The notes under the pieces were generated by a model. The model worked only from the letters and a program-made list of their open reading frames with translations, was not told the DNA's origin and searched no databases. Below are positions 1 through 6,290 of a stretch of DNA of 15,645 bases, piece by piece (the first letter of the stretch is position 1; every line of letters begins with the position of its first letter). Source of the DNA: Halarsenatibacter sp964630835 (GTDB lineage: Bacteria; Bacillota; Halanaerobiia; Halanaerobiales; Halarsenatibacteraceae); NCBI GenBank assembly GCA_964630835.1, contig CAZVZM010000046.1, positions 1-15,645 of the forward strand. The letters run 5' to 3'. The position numbers and the translations under genes were made by a program.

Positions 1-791
1 TTATATTAATTGATGATGACAGGATGTTCTGCAGGCAGTGCGAGGAATATTTTTCCGAAAAAGATGATTATAATTTTGTTTCGGCAGCCCATGATGGAGA
101 AAAGGGGCTGGAAATTGTGAAAACCTACCGGACAGATGTACTGCTGCTTGATTTAATCCTGCCTCATCTGGATGGCATTGGTGTAATGGAGGAGGTACAT
201 GATCTGGGCCTGCATGAGGATATGACAACGATTATTGTTTCGGCCTTTATGAAAGAAAAAATTGCTGCCCGCCTGGCTGCTCTGGGGGCGGATTATTATA
301 TTCTAAAGCCTGTTAAAATGAAAATACTTGATAAAAGAATTAGGGATTTAATTTTCCCGATCGAAAGCAGTCAGACAAAAAGGGAATACATGCTGACTGC
401 TGCAGGCAGTGATAGGGACTTCGAAGATTTAAATCTTGAAACCAGAGTGAGCCAGGTTTTGCGAAGGCTGGGTGTTCCAGCTCATATTAAGGGTTATATC
501 TATCTGCGTGAAGCTATTAAACTGGTTATAGAAGATATATCTTTGCTGGGATCCGTGACCAAACGTCTTTATCCCCGGGTGGCAGAAAATTGTGATACCA
601 CAGCTGAGCGGGTGGAAAGGGCCATACGTCACGCTATTAAGATGGTTTGTGAGGACGGCGATAGAGACCAATTAAACCGGTATTTAACCGGGGCTAACAG
701 AGATAATCTGGCTGATTCACCTCCCGGCAATTCGCGTTTTATAGCCGAAGTGGCTGAAAAAATAAAAATCGAATTGAATCAGCTGTATTGA
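1..791 (+). CDS. spo0A: Spo0A response regulator, 5' end outside window
   Basis: Master response regulator of stationary-phase and sporulation gene control in Firmicutes; a cytoplasmic DNA-binding protein activated by phosphorylation. The open frame already runs at base 3 (reading ILIDDDRMF), so the ATG at 24 is internal and the true start lies before the window. The receiver domain shows the acidic DDD cluster at its start, the phospho-acceptor Asp in LLLDLILPHLDG, and the conserved Lys in YILKPVKM. After a linker (about bases 370-430) comes the Spo0A-specific DNA-binding domain, with GVPAHIKGYIYLREAI, LLGSVTKRLYP and the recognition-helix region ERVERAIRHAIK, all closely matching B. subtilis Spo0A as I remember it. 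It ends at 791, 20 bases before a TrmB-type gene, so the two are probably cotranscribed. Presence of spo0A alone does not prove that the organism sporulates. Confidence 0.95.
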   Translation, partial: ILIDDDRMFCRQCEEYFSEKDDYNFVSAAHDGEKGLEIVKTYRTDVLLLDLILPHLDGIGVMEEVHDLGLHEDMTTIIVSAFMKEKIAARLAALGADYYILKPVKMKILDKRIRDLIFPIESSQTKREYMLTAAGSDRDFEDLNLETRVSQVLRRLGVPAHIKGYIYLREAIKLVIEDISLLGSVTKRLYPRVAENCDTTAERVERAIRHAIKMVCEDGDRDQLNRYLTGANRDNLADSPPGNSRFIAEVAEKIKIELNQLY

Positions 792-811
792 TTGAAAGGA
801 GAATAAACATA

Positions 812-1618
812 ATGGCGGAAAGCAGCGAGGAGTTAATTCTGGAAAAAATGGCTGAGCTTGGATTTAATAAATATGAATCAAAGACTTATATAACGCTTTT
901 AGAACATCAGGAAATAAGTGCATACGAAATCAGCAAAAAGTCTGGAGTGCCTCAATCAAAGATTTATGAAACGGTAAATCGCATGGTGGAAGCGGGCTAT
1001 GTTATAGCACAGGGTGAGAATCCTGTAGTTTATTCTCCCCTTCCTCTTTCCGAATTTATGAGCAGACATCGCAGCCGTCTTGAAAAATCGTTAAATATAC
1101 TTGAAGAGGAGCTGCATGATTTTGTGGAGGAGCCGGAAGTTGACTATATGTGGCATATGAAGGGTGATCAGAGCTGCATGGAAAAGGTCAGGGATGTTAT
1201 CGAGAGCGCAAATGAGAGGCTGCTGGTGGAGGTATGGGAAAATGAAGTGAAGGAGATAACTCCCTCTTTAAAGAAAGCTGCTGCAAAAGATGTCAGAATA
1301 ATTATAATATATTACGGGCAGCATCTAAGTTTGCCCGGTGAGGTTTTCTATCACAGGCTTGAAGGCATGAATGAAGAAGTGAAAGATAGGGGTAGGTGGC
1401 TTACAGCTGTGGCAGACAGGAGTGAAGCTTTTTTTGGATCCTTTGGACCAAAAGGGGCGGAGGCGGTTTGGACACAAAATTATGCTTTTATGTTGATGGC
1501 AGAAAATTTTATTTCCCATGATATTTTTATTGCAGAAATATATCGCAATTTTTCCTCTCAGCTGGAGGAGCTTTTTGGCCCCAATCTGCAAAAATTAAGA
1601 GATAAGCTCGATTTTTAA
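812..1618 (+). CDS. TrmB-family transcriptional regulator
   Basis: Predicted cytoplasmic DNA-binding regulator of 268 residues. The N-terminal winged-helix domain (about residues 5-75) has the TrmB-family pattern: a LGFNKYESKTYITLL helix, the HTH around ISAYEISKKSGVPQSKIYETVNRM, and a wing ending VVYSPLPLSEF. A coiled segment follows, then a larger C-terminal domain of the TrmB effector-binding/PLD-like type (from about DYMWHMKGDQ). Family members often sense sugars or other small metabolites; the ligand here cannot be read from sequence. I chose the ATG at 812 because AAAGGAG (795-801) lies 10 bases upstream; an in-frame TTG at 788 overlaps the spo0A stop and has no comparable site. It follows spo0A by 20 bases and precedes the arc genes, so either could be linked to its function. 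Confidence 0.88.
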   Translation: MAESSEELILEKMAELGFNKYESKTYITLLEHQEISAYEISKKSGVPQSKIYETVNRMVEAGYVIAQGENPVVYSPLPLSEFMSRHRSRLEKSLNILEEELHDFVEEPEVDYMWHMKGDQSCMEKVRDVIESANERLLVEVWENEVKEITPSLKKAAAKDVRIIIIYYGQHLSLPGEVFYHRLEGMNEEVKDRGRWLTAVADRSEAFFGSFGPKGAEAVWTQNYAFMLMAENFISHDIFIAEIYRNFSSQLEELFGPNLQKLRDKLDF

Positions 1619-1630
1619 GAACATCTGTAT

Positions 1631-1660
1631 TTGACAATAAGGTTCAAAAATATGTATACT
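1631..1660 (+). promoter_or_regulatory. Candidate vegetative promoter upstream of arcA
   Basis: TTGACA (1631-1636, perfect -35) and TATACT (1655-1660, 5/6 to TATAAT) are separated by 18 bases. It sits 13 bases after the trmB stop and about 250 bases before the arcA start, so a transcript from here would carry a long leader. A second A/T-rich TATAAA (1883-1888) closer to arcA lacks a clear -35. Confidence 0.5.
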
Positions 1661-1910
1661 TAATTTGCTAACTACTTGTGTTGTTAATAGATGTATTGTG
1701 CTGATAATTATTTTGGCTTTTATTGGGCGTAATTATTAAATCTGGTTCTTTTCCACATTCGTTGTTGAATTTTGTCTAAGGACACTTACATTTAGGACAT
1801 TTTTCCTTTGCTTTAGATTTTTATCGGTCTATATGTAATTTTTAATGAGAGTTCTTGCTATATTTTTGTGTTAAATTGAGGCTATAAAACTGGCTGATAG
1901 GAGGGGCATT
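1661..1910 (+). other. arcA leader / intergenic region with repeated motifs
   Basis: Non-coding and A/T-rich. It contains the TCCACAT/TTGTTGA/TTTTGT motif (1752-1779) that recurs before arcB. A tandem direct repeat follows at 1778-1801 (TAAGGACACTT, then TTTAGGACATTT), then an ATTTTTCCTTTGCTTT element (1799-1814) also seen before arcB. A degenerate -24/-12 element occurs at 1714-1729. The arcA ribosome binding site AGGAGGGG (1899-1906) ends the region. I see no riboswitch or small gene that I can name. Confidence 0.45.
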
Positions 1911-3137
1911 ATGAGCAGTAATCCGCTGCAGGTTTATTCGGAAATAGGTCCTCTGCGGAAGGTGATGGTGCATAGACCGGGTGAAGAGGTTGAAAGGCTT
2001 ACCCCAGAGCTTCTTGAAAGGCTTTTATTTGATGATATTCCCTATCTGGAAGTGGCCCGACAGGAGCATGATAGTTTTGTAGATATTCTTGAAGAATGCG
2101 GTGTCGAGGTATTTTATCTGGAGGATATGGTTGCAGAGTCTCTAATAAGTGAGGGAGTAAGACAGAAATTTTTGGAGCAGTTTCTGGACGAGGCCGGTCT
2201 TACACATCATGCCCGCCGAAAAACAGTTCTTGAATATCTTGATGAGCTGGGCGACAGAGAGCTGATTGTAAAGTTAATGGCAGGTATCAGAAAGACTGAG
2301 CTGCCTCAGCTGGAAAGCAGATCCCTACAGGATAGGGTGGAGGTAAATTATCCCTTTTTGCTTGACCCCATGCCCAATCTATATTTTACGCGGGATCCTC
2401 TTGCTATTGTAGGAAGGGGCGCAAGCCTCAATCGCATGCAGTTTGCCACAAGAAATCGGGAGACTATCTTTCCAGAATACATCTTCAAATTTCACCCCAT
2501 GTTTGAGGATTGTGAGATACCCCGCTGGTATGGACGATATGAAGATGAATCGCTGGAGGGAGGGGACCAGCTTGTTTTAAGTCCTGAAATATTAGCGGTG
2601 GGCATCTCTGAACGATCAGAACCTGCGGCAATCGAAAAGTTTGCCCGGAGAATTCTCTCCCGGGAGAGCTTTGAAACAGTGCTTGCGTTTCAGATACCTT
2701 CCAAACGGGCTTTTATGCATCTGGATACTGTTTTCACAATGGTTGATTATAATATATTTACAATACATGCTGAGATTGAGGACCCTCTCAGGGTGTTTTC
2801 TATTGAGATGAGTGATGAAGGGGATTTAGTAATCCGTAAAGAGCTATCCCGGCTGGAGGATATTCTGAAAGAATACCTTGACCTGGATGAAATCAGGCTC
2901 ATTCGCTGTGCCGATGGTGACCCCATTGCCGGCAGGAGAGAACAATGGAATGACGGCTCAAATACTCTGGCTGTAGCACCTGGCGAGGTAGTGGTTTATT
3001 CAAGAAACTATGTTACCAACAGGTTGCTTGAAGAAGCCGGACTAAAGCTTCATGTAATGCCCAGTTCCGAGCTATCCCGGGGGCGGGGAGGGCCCAGATG
3101 TATGAGCATGCCTCTATGGAGGGAAAGGATCTTTTAA
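1911..3137 (+). CDS. arcA: Arginine deiminase
   Basis: Hydrolyses L-arginine to L-citrulline and ammonia, the first step of the cytoplasmic arginine deiminase pathway. The 408-residue length is normal for the family. Visible family motifs in order: MVHRPGEE near residue 20, FTRDP with catalytic Asp162, LEGGDQ (Glu216, Asp219), HLDTVFT with catalytic His270 and Asp272, WNDGSNTLA near 347, and RGRGGPRCMSMPL with the nucleophile Cys397. All catalytic residues are present, so the enzyme should be active. The ATG at 1911 is preceded by AGGAGGGG. It is followed by arcB and arcC, which complete the pathway, though a 285-base gap separates it from arcB, suggesting a separate promoter or an extended regulatory spacer. 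No ArcD-type arginine/ornithine antiporter is in the window. Confidence 0.97.
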   Translation: MSSNPLQVYSEIGPLRKVMVHRPGEEVERLTPELLERLLFDDIPYLEVARQEHDSFVDILEECGVEVFYLEDMVAESLISEGVRQKFLEQFLDEAGLTHHARRKTVLEYLDELGDRELIVKLMAGIRKTELPQLESRSLQDRVEVNYPFLLDPMPNLYFTRDPLAIVGRGASLNRMQFATRNRETIFPEYIFKFHPMFEDCEIPRWYGRYEDESLEGGDQLVLSPEILAVGISERSEPAAIEKFARRILSRESFETVLAFQIPSKRAFMHLDTVFTMVDYNIFTIHAEIEDPLRVFSIEMSDEGDLVIRKELSRLEDILKEYLDLDEIRLIRCADGDPIAGRREQWNDGSNTLAVAPGEVVVYSRNYVTNRLLEEAGLKLHVMPSSELSRGRGGPRCMSMPLWRERIF

Positions 3138-3422
3138 TGCATTTCTTCAGATTGATCGTTTTTATTTAAAAACTATTTCGATTATTTATCTCTGAATATA
3201 TTCTCATTAATATACTTTTGATTGAGCAATAATTTTAGGTTTATCCACATCAATTGTTGAGTTTTGTTTGATTGCTCTTCCTAAAACCTATTCTTAAAGA
3301 CTGCCTACAAACTATAAAACTTCGTTCGCAATGTAATTTTTCCTCGGCTTTCCGGCTTGTATAGCATTCTTTTCAACTTCGCTTTTGGCAGGAAACCAAA
3401 ATATATGAGGAGGAATAAAGTT
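3138..3422 (+). other. arcA-arcB intergenic region
   Basis: An unusually long gap inside an otherwise coherent pathway cluster. It contains the second copy of the TCCACAT/TTGTTGA/TTTTGT motif (3244-3271), a TATAAA (3313-3318) that could be a -10 with only a poor -35 (TTCTTA 3291-3296, 16-base spacer), and an AATTTTTCCTCGGCT element (3335-3349) resembling one upstream of the ATPase gene. An in-frame TTG at 3357 would extend arcB but gives an atypical N-terminus. The site GAGGAGGA (3407-3414) serves arcB. A weak A/T hairpin (3158-3173) follows arcA but is not a convincing terminator. Confidence 0.4.
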
Positions 3423-4415
3423 ATGCCTAAAAATTTAAAGGGAAGAAATTTTCTTAAATTAAAGGATTTCTCCGGAGATGAAATCGATTATCTACTGGAT
3501 CTGTCACGAGAGCTCAAGAGAAAAAAAATGGCCGGAGTGAGAGATGAACTTCTGGCAGGCAAAAATATTGCCCTGCTTTTTGAAAAACCTTCCACCCGCA
3601 CACGCTGTTCTTTTGCAGTTGCTGCAAGCGATGAGGGAGCCAGCACAGAATACCTCGGCAAAAATGATATTCAGCTGGGAAAAAAAGAGACTGTCGAGGA
3701 CACAGCGCGCGTCCTTGGACGATATTTTGACGGCATTCAGTTTCGCGGTTTTGCTCACAGCCGGGTTGAAAAACTGGGAGAGTATGCCGGTGTGCCCGTC
3801 TGGAATGGACTTACTGACAGCTATCATCCCACCCAGGTGCTGGCTGATTTTATGACTCTGGAAGAAAATTTTGGCTCGCTGGAAAATGTAAATCTTGTTT
3901 TTGCTGGAGATGGCAGAAATAATATGGCTAATTCCTTGATGGTAGGTTCTGCCCTTATGGGAATGGAATATACAATAACCTCTCCCCGGGAATTGTGGCC
4001 GGAGGAAAAACTTGTCGAAGAATGCCGCGAAATTGCTGAAGAAACAGGAGGTTCTATTAATATAGGTGATGAGCCCTCATCCGATGTCGCTGGAGCCGAT
4101 GCAATTTATACTGACGTCTGGGCTTCAATGGGAGAAGAGGAAGAATTTGCTCGCAGAGTTGAGCTGCTAAAACCCTATCAGGTAAATATGAAGATGATAG
4201 AAAATACCGGAAATTCAGATGTTATCTTTCTTCACTGTCTGCCCGCCTATCACAATCGGGAAACAGAGAATGGGGAAAAAATATATCAGAAGTATGGACT
4301 GGAAGAGATGGAGGTAACTGATAGAGTTTTTGAGAGCGAGCACTCTCAGGTGTTTGATCAGGCGGAGAACAGGATGCATACGATCAAGGCAGTTATGGTG
4401 GCAACGCTCGCCTAA
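3423..4415 (+). CDS. arcB: Ornithine carbamoyltransferase, catabolic
   Basis: Converts citrulline plus phosphate to ornithine and carbamoyl phosphate (the catabolic direction). The protein has 330 residues. The carbamoyl-phosphate binding motif STRTR is at 57-61, HPTQ at 135-138, the ornithine-domain motif HCLPAYH at 271-277, and the C-terminal FDQAENRMHTIKA segment at 311-323; all are standard for OTCase. I chose ATG 3423 because AGGAGG (3408-3413) is 9 bases upstream and the protein then starts with the usual short lead into the NFLKLKDF helix; a TTG at 3357 would add 22 residues with no family counterpart. Catabolic and anabolic OTCases are hard to separate by sequence, so the arcB call rests on its place between arcA and arcC. 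Confidence 0.96.
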   Translation: MPKNLKGRNFLKLKDFSGDEIDYLLDLSRELKRKKMAGVRDELLAGKNIALLFEKPSTRTRCSFAVAASDEGASTEYLGKNDIQLGKKETVEDTARVLGRYFDGIQFRGFAHSRVEKLGEYAGVPVWNGLTDSYHPTQVLADFMTLEENFGSLENVNLVFAGDGRNNMANSLMVGSALMGMEYTITSPRELWPEEKLVEECREIAEETGGSINIGDEPSSDVAGADAIYTDVWASMGEEEEFARRVELLKPYQVNMKMIENTGNSDVIFLHCLPAYHNRETENGEKIYQKYGLEEMEVTDRVFESEHSQVFDQAENRMHTIKAVMVATLA

Positions 4416-4479
4416 AATTAAGCAAGAGAAAGTCACAAATTTTTTGAAACAAACAGCAAAAGAGGGGAGAAAATAATTT

Positions 4480-5412
4480 ATGAGCAGGTTGGTCGTTGCA
4501 CTGGGAGGAAATGCCCTGGGAGAAACTCCCGCTAAACAGCTTGAGTCCGTAAAGAATACCGCAGAGAATATGGTCGATCTAATTGAACATGGCCATGAAG
4601 TCGTTCTGGTCCATGGAAATGGGCCTCAGGTGGGTATGATAAATCTGGCATTTTCCACCGCCTCGGAAAAAACAGATGATGTTTCCCATATGCCCTTTCC
4701 TGAATGCGGAGCAATGAGTCAGGGATATATTGGATATCATCTGCAGAATGCCATGCAGGAGAGCCTGAGAAATAGGGGGATTGAAAAAAGTGCGTCTGCA
4801 ATTATAACACAGGTGATTGTCGATAGGAATGATCCTGCTTTTGACCGCCCCACAAAACCCGTAGGTGCTTTTTACAGTCGCGAGGAAGCTAAAGCCCTGG
4901 AAAAAGAAAGAGGATACGAAATGGTGGAGGATTCTGGAAGAGGATACCGACGGGTTGTACCAAGCCCTCTGCCGGTTGAAATTGCAGAAAAAAGTGTCGT
5001 AAAGAATTTGCTGGCCTCAGGTCAGGTGGTTATCGCATGTGGAGGCGGTGGGATCCCTGTAATAAGAGAAAATGGCGGCCTAAAAGGGATACCCGCTGTG
5101 ATTGATAAGGACCATGCCGGTGAAGAGCTGGCAGAAGAGGTTAACGCTGATAGACTGATTATGTTGACTGAAGTGGAAAAGGTTGCCCTCCACTTCGGCA
5201 CCCCCAACGAACAATGGCTGGACGAAATGAGTGCCGATCAGGCCGAGAAATATAGCGAGGAGGGGCATTTTGCTGAGGGCAGCATGCTGCCCAAGGTTAA
5301 AGCTGCCATTAATTTTGTTCGCAGCGGGGCTAATAGAGAGAGTCTCATAACCTCCCTTGATAAAGCCGAAGAAGGACTTGAAGGTAAAACTGGAACATGG
5401 ATTAGAGAATGA
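4480..5412 (+). CDS. arcC: Carbamate kinase
   Basis: Transfers the phosphate of carbamoyl phosphate to ADP, giving ATP and carbamate, which decays to CO2 and NH3; this is the ATP-yielding last step of the arginine deiminase pathway. Amino acid kinase fold, 310 residues, normal length. The N-terminal VVALGGNALG phosphate loop, VLVHGNGPQVG (about residues 43-53), the PVGAFYS segment, RRVVPSPLP, ACGGGGIPV, IDKDHAGEELA and the C-terminal GSMLPKVKAA region are all characteristic of carbamate kinases. AGGGGAG (4463-4469) precedes the ATG by 10 bases. The 64-base gap after arcB and shared strand suggest cotranscription with arcB. No strong terminator follows. Confidence 0.97.
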   Translation: MSRLVVALGGNALGETPAKQLESVKNTAENMVDLIEHGHEVVLVHGNGPQVGMINLAFSTASEKTDDVSHMPFPECGAMSQGYIGYHLQNAMQESLRNRGIEKSASAIITQVIVDRNDPAFDRPTKPVGAFYSREEAKALEKERGYEMVEDSGRGYRRVVPSPLPVEIAEKSVVKNLLASGQVVIACGGGGIPVIRENGGLKGIPAVIDKDHAGEELAEEVNADRLIMLTEVEKVALHFGTPNEQWLDEMSADQAEKYSEEGHFAEGSMLPKVKAAINFVRSGANRESLITSLDKAEEGLEGKTGTWIRE

Positions 5413-5505
5413 TCGGAAAATCTCGGACCTTAAATAGGTTTTCTTTCAAAGTGATTATTCCTGGAAGCCAGAAGGCTCTTTTCACAATGAAATTTTTCCT
5501 CTGCT

Positions 5506-5557
5506 GATAGCAGGTAAAGACTTAAAATATTTTACTATATTTTTTACCTGTGCTATC
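5506..5557. repeat. Inverted repeat overlapping the ATPase promoter
   Basis: The left arm GATAGCAGGTAAA (5506-5518) is complementary to the right arm TTTACCTGTGCTATC (5543-5557) over 13 positions, with a 2-base bulge in the right arm and a 24-base A/T-rich spacer. The right arm covers the candidate -10 of the downstream gene, as expected for an operator bound by a dimeric regulator. It lacks a following T-run, so it is not an intrinsic terminator on the + strand. Confidence 0.5.
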
Positions 5558-5559
5558 AT
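5531..5559 (+). promoter_or_regulatory. Candidate promoter for the ATPase/activator gene pair
   Basis: TTTACT (5531-5536, 4/6 to TTGACA), a 17-base spacer, and TATCAT (5554-5559, 5/6 to TATAAT) preceded by TGC, an extended -10. It is placed 21 bases before the start codon at 5580 and is embedded in the inverted repeat noted separately. Prediction by eye only. Confidence 0.45.
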
Positions 5560-5579
5560 AAAAGAGAGGAGAGAATACA

Positions 5580-6263
5580 ATGTTTCCGGAAAAATTTATG
5601 GATCCAGAGGATACTCTGATAATAACGGGAAATTACGGCAGCGGAAAGACAGAAATATCTCTCAATCTTGCCTTTCAGGCGGCCGGAAAAGATTTAGATG
5701 TTGCGCTGGTTGATCTGGATGTTATAAATCCGTATTTTCGTTCCCGGGAAAAGGATGATGAACTGCAGCAGGCAGGGATAGATATAATTTTTCCCGGTGA
5801 GCTTAAAGAGGCAGATCTTCCGGTTATTTCTCCGAAGATCAAAAGAGCTCTTGTAAACGAAAATTGCCTGGCTATTTTTGACGTAGGAGGAGATAAAGAA
5901 GGAGCAGTGACATTATCCAGTGTGGTGGATCATCTGGATGAGGAAGCATATGAAAAATGGCTGATAGTAAACCCCTTTCGTCCGCGCACAAATACTCCCG
6001 AAAAAATTGTGCAAACGGCGAGGAGGATTTCCGAGCAGAGCGATCTGGATTTTACGGGGATTGTTGCTAATATCCATCTGGGAGAAGAAACAGAAACTTC
6101 TATTATAGAGAAAAAGTTTCCCGCATTGAAAAAGGCAGCATCCAGGCTGGATGTTGAAATAAAATTTTTGGCAGCTGTCAGAGAAATAGCTTCTCAGTTG
6201 AAAGAGGAAAAATATCCCTGCCCCATTTTGCCTCTAAAACTATACCTTAATCCCCCCTGGTAA
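5580..6263 (+). CDS. P-loop ATPase of unknown role
   Basis: Cytoplasmic ATP-binding protein of 227 residues. A classical Walker A motif GNYGSGKT is at residues 18-25. VALVDLDVINPYF follows at about 41-53, and FDVGGDKEGA at about 99-108 resembles the second catalytic Asp/switch region of MinD/SIMIBI-type NTPases. The signature Lys of true ParA/MinD deviant Walker A motifs is absent (Asn-Tyr in its place), so it should not be called a partition protein. No membrane segments or metal-binding cysteine clusters are seen. It starts at an ATG 8 bases after AGGAG (5567-5571). The gene ends 27 bases before the sigma-54 activator, so both are likely one transcript and ahead of the 2-oxoacid oxidoreductase operon. 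A role in controlling or maturing that enzyme is only inference from position. Confidence 0.8.
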   Translation: MFPEKFMDPEDTLIITGNYGSGKTEISLNLAFQAAGKDLDVALVDLDVINPYFRSREKDDELQQAGIDIIFPGELKEADLPVISPKIKRALVNENCLAIFDVGGDKEGAVTLSSVVDHLDEEAYEKWLIVNPFRPRTNTPEKIVQTARRISEQSDLDFTGIVANIHLGEETETSIIEKKFPALKKAASRLDVEIKFLAAVREIASQLKEEKYPCPILPLKLYLNPPW

Positions 6264-6290
6264 AAAGCAGAAGCTCTCGAGGTGAAATTA

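Noticed and set aside
788..811. TTG start extending the TrmB-family protein by 8 residues
   Set aside because: It overlaps the spo0A stop and lacks a ribosome binding site, while ATG 812 has AAAGGAG at good spacing.
1770..1779. Spo0A box (TTTGTCTAA) before arcA
   Set aside because: It differs by one base from TTTGTCGAA, but a single degenerate match in A/T-rich DNA is expected by chance and the arcB counterpart (TTTGTTTGA) is worse.
3158..3173. GTTTTT-ATTT-AAAAAC hairpin as arcA terminator
   Set aside because: The stem is almost all A/T, too weak, and lacks a following T-run.
3357..3422. TTG start extending ornithine carbamoyltransferase by 22 residues
   Set aside because: The added residues are not part of the family's N-terminus and AGGAGG at 3408-3413 points to ATG 3423.
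5461..5478. Second GG-N10-GC element before the ATPase gene as a sigma-54 promoter
   Set aside because: Only the two dinucleotides fit; the flanks (TGGAAG, AAGGCT) do not match -24/-12 consensus, and a better vegetative promoter lies closer to the gene.
5580..6263. ParA/MinD chromosome or plasmid partition ATPase
   Set aside because: The deviant Walker A signature Lys is missing (GNYGSGKT) and there is no ParB-like partner or centromere-like repeat array.
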